Shown: positions 43,469-53,007 of the stretch, in pieces
Layout: the number at the start of each line of letters is the position of its first letter
How positions within the stretch are numbered: position 1 is the stretch's first letter
Assembly: GCA_031546825.1 (NCBI GenBank)
Contig: JAVBJU010000013.1
Coordinates: 1 to 64,000 of the forward strand
Source: Hohaiivirga sp031546825
Lineage (GTDB): Bacteria; Pseudomonadota; Alphaproteobacteria; Rhizobiales; Beijerinckiaceae
Length of the DNA: 64,000 nt
Direction: 5' to 3'
The notes under the pieces: generated by a model
The model's input: only the letters and a program-made list of their open reading frames with translations
The model's database searches: none
What the model was told of the DNA's origin: nothing
Made by a program: the position numbers and the translations under genes

Positions 43469-44770
43469 ATGCTTCAGGACAAGGACCGCATTTTTACCAA
43501 TCTCTACGGCCTGCAGCCGCGCGATCTCAAAAGCGCGATGAAGCGTGGCGCGTGGGATGGTACCAAGTTCCTGCTCGAGAAGGGCCGGGACTGGATCATC
43601 GACGAGATGAAGAAGTCTGGCTTGCGCGGACGTGGCGGGGCAGGGTTCTCCACCGGACTCAAATGGTCGTTCATGCCCAAGCAGTCCGACGGCCGCCCGC
43701 ACTACCTCGTCGTTAATGCCGACGAATCAGAGCCGGGCACCTGTAAGGACCGCGAAATCCTGCGCCATGATCCGCAGCTTCTGATTGAGGGCGCGATGAT
43801 CGCTTCCTTCGCCATGGGAGCACATGCGGCCTATATCTATCTGCGTGGCGAATATATTGCCGAGCGCGTCGCACTGCAGAAGGCGGTCGATGAGGCCTAT
43901 GCCGCAAAGCTCGTGGGCAAGAAGAACATCCACGATTACCCGTTCGACGTTTACGTCGTTCATGGTGCTGGAGCGTATATCTGCGGCGAAGAGACTGCGA
44001 TGCTGGAAAGCATCGAGGGCAAGAAGGGAATGCCGCGCATGAAGCCGCCGTTCCCGGCCAATATGGGCCTTTACGGTTGCCCGACCACGGTCAATAACGT
44101 CGAATCGATTGCGGTTGCGGGCACGATCCTGCGGCGCGGCGCAAGCTGGTTCTCAAGCTTTGGTCGCCCGAACAACGCGGGCACCAAGCTGTTCTGTGTG
44201 TCCGGCCATATCAACAAGCCGTGCAATGTCGAAGAAGCGATGGGCCTCTCCTTCCGCGAACTGATCGACACCCATTGTGGCGGTATCCGCGGCGGTTGGG
44301 ATAATCTTCTGGCGGTGATTCCCGGTGGTGTTTCGGTGCCGTTGGTGCCAGCCGAGCAGATCATCGACGCGCCGATGGATTTCGACGGTTTGCGTGCGCT
44401 GGGCTCCGGCCTCGGCACGGCTGCGGTTATCGTGATGGACAAGTCCACTGATATCATCCGCGCCATTGCCCGCATTTCACACTTCTACAAGCACGAATCC
44501 TGCGGCCAGTGTACGCCGTGCCGCGAGGGGACGGGCTGGATGTGGCGCATCATGGAACGCATGGTCCAGGGACGCGCCCACAAGAAAGAAATCGACATGC
44601 TGTTCGATGTGACGAAGCAGGTCGAAGGTCACACCATTTGCGCTCTCGGCGATGCCGCTGCCTGGCCGATCCAGGGGCTCATCCGCCATTTCCGCCCGGA
44701 AATCGAAAAGCGCATCGACGATTACGCCGCCAACCCGCACTCGGAGCCTTTGCTCCGGGCGGCGGAATAA
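43469..44770 (+). CDS. nuoF: NADH-quinone oxidoreductase subunit F
   Basis: 433 residues, the 51-kDa subunit that oxidises NADH with FMN and passes electrons to cluster N3. GRGGAGFSTGLKWSF is the NADH-binding glycine loop, GAGAYICGEETAML the FMN site and SCGQCTPCREG the [4Fe-4S] cysteines. Length and order are normal. A GAGGAGG precedes the ATG. Confidence 0.97.
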   Translation: MLQDKDRIFTNLYGLQPRDLKSAMKRGAWDGTKFLLEKGRDWIIDEMKKSGLRGRGGAGFSTGLKWSFMPKQSDGRPHYLVVNADESEPGTCKDREILRHDPQLLIEGAMIASFAMGAHAAYIYLRGEYIAERVALQKAVDEAYAAKLVGKKNIHDYPFDVYVVHGAGAYICGEETAMLESIEGKKGMPRMKPPFPANMGLYGCPTTVNNVESIAVAGTILRRGASWFSSFGRPNNAGTKLFCVSGHINKPCNVEEAMGLSFRELIDTHCGGIRGGWDNLLAVIPGGVSVPLVPAEQIIDAPMDFDGLRALGSGLGTAAVIVMDKSTDIIRAIARISHFYKHESCGQCTPCREGTGWMWRIMERMVQGRAHKKEIDMLFDVTKQVEGHTICALGDAAAWPIQGLIRHFRPEIEKRIDDYAANPHSEPLLRAAE

Positions 44771-44797
44771 GCAACGAAACCCTGAGGACACGATTAG

Positions 44798-46876
44798 ATG
44801 ACCAAAATCATTGTCGATGGCATCGAGGTTGACGTTCCGCCCGAATCCACGCTGATGCAGGCGTGTGAAGCGGCGGGGGCGGAGATTCCGCGCTTCTGTT
44901 ACCATGAGCGTCTTTCCATCGCTGGCAACTGCCGCATGTGCCTTGTCGAGATCAAGGGCGCACCGAAGCCGGTTTCATCCTGCTCCTGGGGCGTGCGTGA
45001 TTGCCGTCCCGGACCCAATGGCGAGCCGCCGGAAATTTCCACAAAGTCCGCCACAGTCAAGAAGGCGCGCGAAGGTGTGATGGAGTTCATTCTCCTCAAT
45101 CACCCGCTCGACTGCCCGATCTGTGACCAAGGCGGCCAGTGCGACTTGCAGGATCAGGCGATGGCCTATGGCATCGACCATTCCCGCTTCAGCGAAGACA
45201 AGCACGCCGTTCACGACAAATATATCGGTCCGTTGGTGAAAACCGCGATGACCCGTTGCATCCACTGCACGCGCTGTGTCCGCTTCTCTGCGGAAATCGC
45301 CGGTGTGCCGGAGATGGGTGCCCTGTGGCGCGGTGAAGATACCGAGATCACCACCTATCTCGAACAGGCAATGACCTCGGAATTGCAGGCGAACGTTGCT
45401 GACCTTTGCCCGGTTGGTGCGCTTACCCATCGCCCGAGCGCGTTCCATTACCGCCCGTGGGAGCTGACCGGCACTGATTCCGTCGATGTGATGGATGCGG
45501 TTGGCTCAGCGATCCGCATTGATACCCGTGGCCGCGAGGTCATGCGCATTCAGCCGCGTCTCAATGAGGACATCAACGAAGAGTGGATTTCCGACAAGAC
45601 CCGCCATGTGGTCGACGGTCTGCGCTCGCAGCGCCTGGATCGTCCCTACGTGCGCGATGGCGGCAAATTGCGTCAGGCGACCTGGGCCGAAGCCTTTGAG
45701 CGCATCGCCGAGAAGGTGAAAGGCGCAAAGAAGATCGGCGCGATTGTTGGCGATCTTGCTGCCGTCGAAGAGATTTTCGCGCTGAAGGCGCTGATGCAGT
45801 CCCTTGGCTCGACCAATATAGACTGCCGTCAAGATGGCGCGATGTTGTCGCCCGCTTATGGCCGCGCGTCTTATATCTTCAACCCGACCATTGCCGGAAT
45901 TGAAGAGGCAGATGCTATTCTCATCATTGGCGCAAATCCGCGTCTTGAGGCTTCACTCATCAATGTGCGCATTCGCAAGCGTTGGCGTCAGGCCGAAATT
46001 CCGATTGGCGTCATCGGTGAACAGGTCGATCTGACCTACGACTACAGCTATCTCGGCGCTGGCGTCGGTAGCCTTGCCGAACTCGTTGCCGGCCACGGTG
46101 ACTTTGTTGAAGTCCTGAAAAACGCCAAGAAGCCGCTGATTCTCATCGGGCAAGGTGCGCTGCAAGGTGGCGTTGCTGCCGACGTTCTCGGGCTTGCTGC
46201 CAATCTCTCCGCGTCCGTTGGCGCGGTGGCGGAAGGCTGGCAGGGTTTTGGTGTTCTGCATACCGCCGCTGCCCGTGTCGGGGCGCTGGATCTCGGCTTT
46301 GTGCCGGGCGAGGGCAGCTTGACCGCCATTGAGATGGCCAAGGCTGGCGCGGTGGATGTGCTTTACAATCTCGGTGCCGATGAGCTCACAATCGAGCCCG
46401 GCGCTTTCGTGATCTATCAGGGTTCGCATGGCGACCGCGGTGCCCATCGCGCCGATGTGATCCTGCCGGGCGCAACCTATACTGAAAAATCCGGCACTTA
46501 CGTCAACACCGAAGGTCGTGTGCAGATGGCGGTTCGCGCCAGCTTCCCGCCGGGTGAGGCCCGTGAGGATTGGGCGATTATCCGTGCGCTGTCCGACACG
46601 TTGGGCAAACGCCTGCCGTTCGATAGCCTCGGCGCTTTGCGCAAGGCGCTTTACGGCGCATACCCGCACATGGCGCAGATCGACGCGATTGCGTCGGGGG
46701 ATGCCGGTGCGGCGCTGCAAGCCATCACTAAGGCGGTTGGCAAGCCCAGTATTACCAGAACGGCGCTCATCAGCGCGGTTAGCGACTTTTATTTCACCAA
46801 TCCGGTGGCGCGTGCCTCCGCTGTCATGGCGGAATGCGCTTCGATGCGCAGCAAAACGCCGCAAGCGGCAGAGTGA
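44798..46876 (+). CDS. nuoG: NADH-quinone oxidoreductase subunit G
   Basis: 692 residues, the 75-kDa iron-sulfur subunit. The N-terminal ferredoxin-like domain carries the [2Fe-2S] cysteines (RFCYHERLSIAGNCRMC) and further clusters (CPICDQGGQCDLQD, RCIHCTRCVRF); the C-terminal two-thirds is a molybdopterin-oxidoreductase fold that has lost its cofactor. It relays electrons from NuoF towards NuoI. Confidence 0.96.
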   Translation: MTKIIVDGIEVDVPPESTLMQACEAAGAEIPRFCYHERLSIAGNCRMCLVEIKGAPKPVSSCSWGVRDCRPGPNGEPPEISTKSATVKKAREGVMEFILLNHPLDCPICDQGGQCDLQDQAMAYGIDHSRFSEDKHAVHDKYIGPLVKTAMTRCIHCTRCVRFSAEIAGVPEMGALWRGEDTEITTYLEQAMTSELQANVADLCPVGALTHRPSAFHYRPWELTGTDSVDVMDAVGSAIRIDTRGREVMRIQPRLNEDINEEWISDKTRHVVDGLRSQRLDRPYVRDGGKLRQATWAEAFERIAEKVKGAKKIGAIVGDLAAVEEIFALKALMQSLGSTNIDCRQDGAMLSPAYGRASYIFNPTIAGIEEADAILIIGANPRLEASLINVRIRKRWRQAEIPIGVIGEQVDLTYDYSYLGAGVGSLAELVAGHGDFVEVLKNAKKPLILIGQGALQGGVAADVLGLAANLSASVGAVAEGWQGFGVLHTAAARVGALDLGFVPGEGSLTAIEMAKAGAVDVLYNLGADELTIEPGAFVIYQGSHGDRGAHRADVILPGATYTEKSGTYVNTEGRVQMAVRASFPPGEAREDWAIIRALSDTLGKRLPFDSLGALRKALYGAYPHMAQIDAIASGDAGAALQAITKAVGKPSITRTALISAVSDFYFTNPVARASAVMAECASMRSKTPQAAE

Positions 46877-46888
46877 GGGAGCACAAAG

Positions 46889-47911
46889 ATGTCTTTGATG
46901 GATACTCTCATTCAGATCGTCATCATCATCGCGCAGAGCCTTTTGCTCATTGTCGCGCTTTTGGTGTTCATCGCTTACATTCTCTATGCCGACCGCAAGA
47001 TCTGGGCGGCGGTGCAGTTGCGCCGTGGTCCGAACGTGGTTGGTCCGTGGGGCTTGCTGCAATCCTTCGCGGATTTGATGAAGTTCGTGTTCAAGGAGCC
47101 GGTGATCCCGTCTTCATCGAACAAGATTCTCTTCCTGTTCGCGCCGCTCGTGACTTGCGTTCTGGCGCTTGCCACATGGGCGGTTATTCCGGTCAATGCC
47201 AATTGGGTGATCGCTGATATCAATGTCGGCGTTCTCTATGTGCTGGCGATTTCATCGCTCAGTGTTTACGGCATCATCATCGGCGGTTGGGCCTCCAATT
47301 CGAAATATCCGTTCCTGTCGGCCTTGCGCGCCGCTGCGCAGATGGTTTCCTACGAGGTTTCCATCGGCTTCGTGGTGGTGACGGTGCTGATGTGCGCCGG
47401 AAGCCTGAACCTGAGCAAGATTGTCGATGCGCAAAGCGGTTCATTCGGCCTGTTCAACTGGTACTGGCTGCCGCTTCTGCCGATGTTCGTGATCTTCTTC
47501 ATCTCGGGCCTCGCCGAAACCAACCGCCCGCCCTTCGATCTTGCCGAAGCGGAATCAGAACTTGTGGCTGGTTATCAGGTCGAATACGGCTCAACGCCTT
47601 ATCTGCTGTATATGCTCGGTGAATATGTCGCCATTCTGGTGCAGTGTGCCATGGGGGCTTTGCTGTTCCTCGGCGGTTGGCTCTCGCCGATCCCGTTCGC
47701 ACCCTTCACCTGGGTGCCCGGCGTGATCTGGTTTGTTCTCAAGGTTTGTGCGCTGTTCTTCCTCGTCTCCATGGCGAAGGCGATTGTGCCGCGTTACCGT
47801 TATGACCAGCTCATGCGTCTGGGCTGGAAAGTGTTTCTGCCGATCTCTCTGTTCTGGGTTGTGCTGGTGGCCTTCGTTCTGAAGTTCGCTGGCATGGCGC
47901 CGGGCGCTTGA
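46889..47911 (+). CDS. nuoH: NADH-quinone oxidoreductase subunit H
   Basis: 340 residues, about eight transmembrane helices, forming the quinone entry channel and first proton path. ADRKIWAAVQLRRGPNVVGP and the acidic-loop motif AETNRPPFDLAEAESELVAG are conserved. Its stop is 16 bp from the nuoI ATG used here. Confidence 0.96.
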   Translation: MSLMDTLIQIVIIIAQSLLLIVALLVFIAYILYADRKIWAAVQLRRGPNVVGPWGLLQSFADLMKFVFKEPVIPSSSNKILFLFAPLVTCVLALATWAVIPVNANWVIADINVGVLYVLAISSLSVYGIIIGGWASNSKYPFLSALRAAAQMVSYEVSIGFVVVTVLMCAGSLNLSKIVDAQSGSFGLFNWYWLPLLPMFVIFFISGLAETNRPPFDLAEAESELVAGYQVEYGSTPYLLYMLGEYVAILVQCAMGALLFLGGWLSPIPFAPFTWVPGVIWFVLKVCALFFLVSMAKAIVPRYRYDQLMRLGWKVFLPISLFWVVLVAFVLKFAGMAPGA

Positions 47912-47927
47912 TAGGAGTTTGATGTTC

Positions 47928-48416
47928 ATGGGCCTCGATCAAGCGGCAAAATCGATCTTCCTGAAGGAATTTATCAGCGCGTTCTTTCTGACGATGCGAT
48001 ATTTCTTCATGCCGAAGCGCACAATCAACTACCCTTACGAAAAGGGCTATCTGTCTCCGCGTTTCCGCGGTGAGCACGCCTTGCGCCGTTACCCGAACGG
48101 TGAAGAACGCTGCATCGCCTGTAAGTTGTGCGAAGCCATCTGCCCGGCGCAGGCCATCACCATTGAAGCTGGCCCACGTGGCAATGACGGCACCCGCCGC
48201 ACCACGCGCTACGATATCGATATGACGAAGTGCATCTTCTGCGGTTTCTGTCAGGAAGCCTGCCCAGTGGAAGCCATCGTCGAAGGTCCGAATTTCGAGT
48301 TCTCGACCGAAACCCGTGAAGAGCTTTACTACGACAAGGAAAAGCTCCTCGATAACGGTGCCCGGTGGGAACGTGAAATAGCGAACAACATTCGGAAAGA
48401 TGCGCCTTACCGTTAA
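47928..48416 (+). CDS. nuoI: NADH-quinone oxidoreductase subunit I
   Basis: 162 residues, the 23-kDa subunit with two [4Fe-4S] clusters (N6a/b) bound by CIACKLCEAICP and CIFCGFCQEACP. I choose ATG 47928 (MGLDQAAKS) by comparison with the usual family start; ATG 47922 is equally open and closer to the GGAG. The following 137 bp before nuoJ is the largest gap in the operon and contains a short hairpin around 48490-48508. Confidence 0.94.
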   Translation: MGLDQAAKSIFLKEFISAFFLTMRYFFMPKRTINYPYEKGYLSPRFRGEHALRRYPNGEERCIACKLCEAICPAQAITIEAGPRGNDGTRRTTRYDIDMTKCIFCGFCQEACPVEAIVEGPNFEFSTETREELYYDKEKLLDNGARWEREIANNIRKDAPYR

Positions 48417-48553
48417 GGTCTGGCTGGGCGCTTCAACGGGCGCCGGAATGAAAAGCTGGTCGGGTGGGGCAATCATCCGATTTTTGAGAACAGGCAACCG
48501 GGTTCTCCGGTTCGCAAGAGAAGGGGTCGCACGCGCGACTTGAGTTGAGCAAC

Positions 48554-49156
48554 ATGACGGTTACCGCCGCCTTCTTTTATCTTTTCTCGTGCATCACCGT
48601 GGCATCCGCCATTGTGGTGATCACGGCCCGCAACCCTGTGCATTCCGTGCTCTTTCTGATCTTGGCTTTCGTCAATGCAGCGGGGTTGTTTGTGCTGCTG
48701 GGTGCCGAATTCCTGGCGATGATGCTGGTCATTGTCTATGTCGGAGCGGTCGCGGTGCTCTTCCTGTTCGTTGTCATGATGCTCGACGTCGATTTTCAGG
48801 AATTGCGCAAAGGCGCAGCCACGCATCTGCCAGTCGGCATTCTGATCGGGCTGGTATTTCTGGTTGAACTCGTGATGGTCTTCACTTGGAAGGCCACCCC
48901 GGCGGTCCCCAATCCGCTTGCCGTGCAGACGGTTAAAGGGCTGACCAATACCGAAATGCTCGGTCGCGTTCTCTATACCGACTACGTTTATTTCTTTGAG
49001 GCTTCGGGGCTGATCCTTCTGGTCGCCATGATCGGTGCGATCATGCTGACCCATCGTGATCGCCTCAATGTGAAACGTCAGAACATTTCTGACCAGGTGG
49101 CGCGTGACCAGACCGCCGTAAAATTGCGGAAAGTTTCTTTCCGCAAGGGCATCTGA
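48554..49156 (+). CDS. nuoJ: NADH-quinone oxidoreductase subunit J
   Basis: 200 residues with five transmembrane helices in the membrane arm, next to NuoA/H/K. ARNPVHSVLFLILAFVNAAG and MLVIVYVGAVAVLFLFVVMM (with the pi-bulge helix) are conserved. Starts at ATG 48554; a TTG at 48545 would add three residues. Confidence 0.94.
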   Translation: MTVTAAFFYLFSCITVASAIVVITARNPVHSVLFLILAFVNAAGLFVLLGAEFLAMMLVIVYVGAVAVLFLFVVMMLDVDFQELRKGAATHLPVGILIGLVFLVELVMVFTWKATPAVPNPLAVQTVKGLTNTEMLGRVLYTDYVYFFEASGLILLVAMIGAIMLTHRDRLNVKRQNISDQVARDQTAVKLRKVSFRKGI

Positions 49157-49166
49157 GGGGACGATC

Positions 49167-49478
49167 ATGAACGGAATCGGATTGAGCCATTATCTCATCG
49201 TCGCTGCCATGCTCTTCACGATCGGCGTGTTTGGCATCTTCCTCAACCGCAAAAACATCATCGTCATTCTCATGTCGGTGGAACTGATACTGCTGTCTGT
49301 AAACATCAATCTCGTCGCCTTTTCGGCGCATCTTCAGGATCTCGTGGGCCAGGTATTTGCCCTGTTCATCCTGACTGTTGCGGCGGCAGAGGCTGCCATC
49401 GGTCTTGCCATTCTCGTCGTGTTCTTCCGCAATCGCGGATCCATCGGCGTCGAGGATGCCAGCGAGCTGAAGGGCTGA
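49167..49478 (+). CDS. nuoK: NADH-quinone oxidoreductase subunit K
   Basis: 103 residues, three transmembrane helices. Two conserved membrane glutamates of the proton path are seen in SVELILLSVNINLV and AAAEAAIGLAI. It sits between nuoJ and nuoL with 10-12 bp gaps. Confidence 0.95.
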   Translation: MNGIGLSHYLIVAAMLFTIGVFGIFLNRKNIIVILMSVELILLSVNINLVAFSAHLQDLVGQVFALFILTVAAAEAAIGLAILVVFFRNRGSIGVEDASELKG

Positions 49479-49490
49479 GGAGAGGCAAAC

Positions 49491-51479
49491 ATGGGTAACG
49501 CGATGTATTACGCGATCGTCTTTCTGCCGCTTCTCGGCTTCCTGGTCGTCGGCCTGTTTGGCTGCCGTCTCGGGGCGCGCATGAGCGAATTGGTGACCAC
49601 AGCCTTCCTGTTCATCTCCGCCGCGCTGTCGTGGGTGGCCTTCTTCGATGTGGGCTTTGGCCATGGTGCGACGAAGATCCCGCTCGCGCTGTGGATACAG
49701 TCTGGCGATCTCGTCTCCAACTGGGCTCTGCGCATCGACACCCTGACGGTGGTGATGCTGGTGGTGGTGAACACGGTTTCGGCGCTGGTCCATCTCTATT
49801 CCATGGGCTACATGCACGAAGATCCGGCGCGTCCGCGCTTCTTCGCCTATCTGTCGCTGTTTACGTTCGCCATGCTGATGTTGGTGACCGCCGACAACCT
49901 GCTGCAGATGTTCTTCGGCTGGGAAGGCGTGGGCCTTGCCTCATACCTCCTGATCGGGTTCTGGTATCAGAAGCCGTCAGCCTGCGCTGCGGCGATGAAA
50001 GCCTTCATTGTCAACCGTGTTGGCGATTTTGGCTTCCTGCTCGGCATCTTCCTGGTGTTCTTCCTCACTGGCACCATCGCCTTTGACCAGATTTTCAATG
50101 CTGATCTTGTGCAGAAAATTGCTGCGGTCTCCTTCAAGTTCGTCGGCTATGAGTGGAATGCACTGACGCTTGCCTGTCTGCTGCTGTTCCTTGGCGCGAT
50201 GGGCAAGTCGGCGCAGTTCCTGCTCCACACCTGGCTGCCGGACGCGATGGAAGGCCCGACACCTGTGTCGGCCCTCATCCACGCTGCCACGATGGTCACC
50301 GCCGGTGTCTTCATGGTGGCGCGCTTCTCGCCGCTGTTCGATATGGCTCCCAATGCCGCGATGGTCGTGACGATCATCGGCGGGATCACGGCGTTCTTCG
50401 CCGCAACAGTTGGTCTCGTGCAGAACGATATCAAGCGGGTGATCGCTTATTCAACCTGTTCTCAGCTTGGTTATATGTTTGTGGCGCTTGGCGTCGGCGC
50501 ATACGGCGCGGGCATCTTCCACCTGTTCACGCACGCCTTCTTCAAGGCGCTGTTGTTCTTGGGTGCTGGCTCAGTCATCCATGCCATGCACCATGAGCAG
50601 GATATGCGTCACATGGGCAATCTGCGCCGCTACATCCCCTTCACTGCGGCGATGATGGCGATTGGCACGTTGGCCCTGACCGGCTTCCCCTACACGGCAG
50701 GCTACTACTCCAAAGATGCCATCATTGAAGCGGCCTATGCTTCGCATCGCACGGGGGCGGGCTTTGCCTTCCTCGCGACTGTCGTTGCCGCGCTGATGAC
50801 CTCGTTTTATTCCTGGCGTCTGTTCTTCATGACTTTTGAGGGCAAGGCGCGCTGGGATAGCCATGCGGCAGCTCATGGGGCGCATGATGACCATCACGGT
50901 CACGGCGACCACAAGCCCCATGAGAGCCCGCTCGTCATGCTGCTGCCGCTCCTGGTGCTGGCAGTTGGTGCGTTGGTTTCGGGCTATGCCTTCAAAGAGG
51001 CATTCATTGGCCATGACTATGCGCACTTCTGGAAGGGCGCTCTGTTCACCAATCCGAACAATCACATCCTCGAAGATATGCATCACATCCCGGCTTGGGT
51101 TGGTTATGTGCCCTTCGTGATGATGGTGCTCGGCTTCGTGATCGCGCTGTGGATGTATCTCATCAATACCGGCGTTCCGGACAAGATCGCCGCAAGCGCG
51201 CCGGGCCTGTATCGCTTCCTGCTCAACAAGTGGTACTTCGATGAGCTTTATGAGGTGCTGTTCGTTCGCGCCTCCAAGCGCCTCGGCACCTTGTTGTGGA
51301 AGGTGGGTGATGGCGCCATCATCGACGGTCTCGGGCCGAACGGTATTGCCGCCCGGGTTCTCGATGTCACGCGCGGCGTGGTCCGGTTGCAGAGCGGTTT
51401 TGTTTATCACTACGCATTTGCCATGCTGATCGGCGTCGCCGCTTTCATCAGCTGGTATCTCGTTGGGGGAGCGCAGTAA
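49491..51479 (+). CDS. nuoL: NADH-quinone oxidoreductase subunit L
   Basis: 662 residues, the most distal antiporter-like proton pump of complex I. It has about 16 helices, including the long lateral helix at the C-terminus; conserved WEGVGLASYLLIGFW and the proton-path lysine/histidine region KSAQFLLHTWLPDAMEGPTP are present. A His-rich loop (about residues 460-480, AAHGAHDDHHGHGDHKPHE) faces a soluble side and is common in alphaproteobacteria. Its stop is directly followed by the nuoM ATG. Confidence 0.96.
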   Translation: MGNAMYYAIVFLPLLGFLVVGLFGCRLGARMSELVTTAFLFISAALSWVAFFDVGFGHGATKIPLALWIQSGDLVSNWALRIDTLTVVMLVVVNTVSALVHLYSMGYMHEDPARPRFFAYLSLFTFAMLMLVTADNLLQMFFGWEGVGLASYLLIGFWYQKPSACAAAMKAFIVNRVGDFGFLLGIFLVFFLTGTIAFDQIFNADLVQKIAAVSFKFVGYEWNALTLACLLLFLGAMGKSAQFLLHTWLPDAMEGPTPVSALIHAATMVTAGVFMVARFSPLFDMAPNAAMVVTIIGGITAFFAATVGLVQNDIKRVIAYSTCSQLGYMFVALGVGAYGAGIFHLFTHAFFKALLFLGAGSVIHAMHHEQDMRHMGNLRRYIPFTAAMMAIGTLALTGFPYTAGYYSKDAIIEAAYASHRTGAGFAFLATVVAALMTSFYSWRLFFMTFEGKARWDSHAAAHGAHDDHHGHGDHKPHESPLVMLLPLLVLAVGALVSGYAFKEAFIGHDYAHFWKGALFTNPNNHILEDMHHIPAWVGYVPFVMMVLGFVIALWMYLINTGVPDKIAASAPGLYRFLLNKWYFDELYEVLFVRASKRLGTLLWKVGDGAIIDGLGPNGIAARVLDVTRGVVRLQSGFVYHYAFAMLIGVAAFISWYLVGGAQ

Positions 51480-53000
51480 ATGTTTGGTTTCGGCACTCTC
51501 TCTGCTCTTCTGGTTCTCCCGATTGTTGGCGCGATCCTGATCCTCGTCCTCAGTGGCGACGAGGAGGGCGTAAAGCGCAACGCGCGCATGATCGCTCTTG
51601 TCGCAACGATCCTCACCTTTATGCTGGCACTGGTGGCCTGGAGCAAGTTCAACGCCTCCACCGCTGCCTTCAGCATGACCGAGGAACATCTCTGGCTTGC
51701 AAAGAACATCAAGTTCAAGCTTGGCGTTGACGGCTTCTCGATGCCGTTCGTTCTGCTGACCGCCTTCCTGATGCCGTTCTGCATTCTCGCGTCGTGGGAA
51801 TCGATCCAGACCCGCGTCAAGGAATACATGATCGCTTTCCTCATTCTGGAAGCGACCATGATCGGCGTGTTCGTGTCGCTCGACCTCGTGCTGTTCTATC
51901 TTTTCTTCGAAGCTGGCCTCATTCCGATGTTCCTGATCATCGGCATCTGGGGGGGCAAGCGTCGTATTTATGCGAGCTTCAAGTTCTTCCTCTACACGCT
52001 GGTTGGCTCGGTGCTGATGCTGCTGGCAATCATGTATATGTATTGGAAGACCGGCACGAGCGACATCGAAGTGCTGCTGATGGTGGCCAAATCGAAATTC
52101 GGTTTTGATGCCCAAAAGTGGTTGTGGCTTGCCTTCTTCGCCTCCTTCGCGGTGAAGATGCCCATGTGGCCGGTCCATACATGGTTGCCGGATGCCCACG
52201 TGGAAGCCCCGACTGCTGGTTCTGTGATTCTGGCCGGTATTCTGCTGAAGATGGGTGGGTACGGCTTCATCCGCTTCTCTCTGCCGATGTTCCCCGAAGC
52301 ATCTCAGTTCTTCGCGCCAATGGTGTTCACGCTGTCAGTGGTCGCCATCGTCTATACCTCGCTAGTGGCCCTGATGCAGGAGGACATGAAGAAGCTGATC
52401 GCCTATTCGTCTATTGCGCATATGGGCTTCGTGACGATGGGTCTGTTCACCATGACCCAGCAGGGCGTGCAGGGTGCGATGTTCCAGATGATCTCGCACG
52501 GTCTTGTTTCCGCTGCGCTCTTCCTGTGCGTTGGCGTGATCTATGACCGGATGCATACCCGTATGATCGCCGATTACGGCGGGCTCGTGCATCGGATGCC
52601 GCGCTATGCTGTGGTGTTCCTGATTTTCACCATGGCCAATGTTGGCCTGCCGGGCACCTCCGGCTTCGTTGGTGAGTTCTTGAGCCTCATGGGGTCGTTC
52701 CAGGTCAATACGTGGGTCGCGTTATTTGCAACCACCGGCGTGATTTTCTCGGCGGCTTACGCTCTGTGGCTGTTCCGTCGGGTCGTCTACGGCACTCTGG
52801 AAAAGCCTGAACTGAAAACGATCACCGATCTTACCCCGCGCGAGATTGTCATTCTTGTGCCGTTGATGCTGCTCGTCATTTATTATGGCTTCCAGCCCGA
52901 CGCGATCCTGTCCAGCTTCTCGGCTTCCACCGCGAAACTGATTGCCGATTTCCAAGCTGCCATCGCCACGGTGAAGACAGCTGCGGCCAGCGTTTATTGA
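51480..53000 (+). CDS. nuoM: NADH-quinone oxidoreductase subunit M
   Basis: 506 residues, 14-helix antiporter-like proton pump, paralogue of NuoL and NuoN. FFEAGLIPMFLIIGIWGG and VKMPMWPVHTWLPDAHVEAP hold the conserved Glu and Lys of the proton path. It abuts nuoL with no spacer and precedes nuoN by 7 bp. Confidence 0.96.
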   Translation: MFGFGTLSALLVLPIVGAILILVLSGDEEGVKRNARMIALVATILTFMLALVAWSKFNASTAAFSMTEEHLWLAKNIKFKLGVDGFSMPFVLLTAFLMPFCILASWESIQTRVKEYMIAFLILEATMIGVFVSLDLVLFYLFFEAGLIPMFLIIGIWGGKRRIYASFKFFLYTLVGSVLMLLAIMYMYWKTGTSDIEVLLMVAKSKFGFDAQKWLWLAFFASFAVKMPMWPVHTWLPDAHVEAPTAGSVILAGILLKMGGYGFIRFSLPMFPEASQFFAPMVFTLSVVAIVYTSLVALMQEDMKKLIAYSSIAHMGFVTMGLFTMTQQGVQGAMFQMISHGLVSAALFLCVGVIYDRMHTRMIADYGGLVHRMPRYAVVFLIFTMANVGLPGTSGFVGEFLSLMGSFQVNTWVALFATTGVIFSAAYALWLFRRVVYGTLEKPELKTITDLTPREIVILVPLMLLVIYYGFQPDAILSSFSASTAKLIADFQAAIATVKTAAASVY

Positions 53001-53007
53001 GGTTACG

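Noticed and set aside
45953..47062. 369-codon minus-strand open frame
   Set aside because: Antisense to nuoG/nuoH; no recognisable motifs and both real genes on the other strand are complete.
50571..52199. 542-codon open frame on the minus strand
   Set aside because: Antisense to nuoL and nuoM; His/Glu/Gln-rich translation with no domain, a by-product of GC-rich codon use in real genes.
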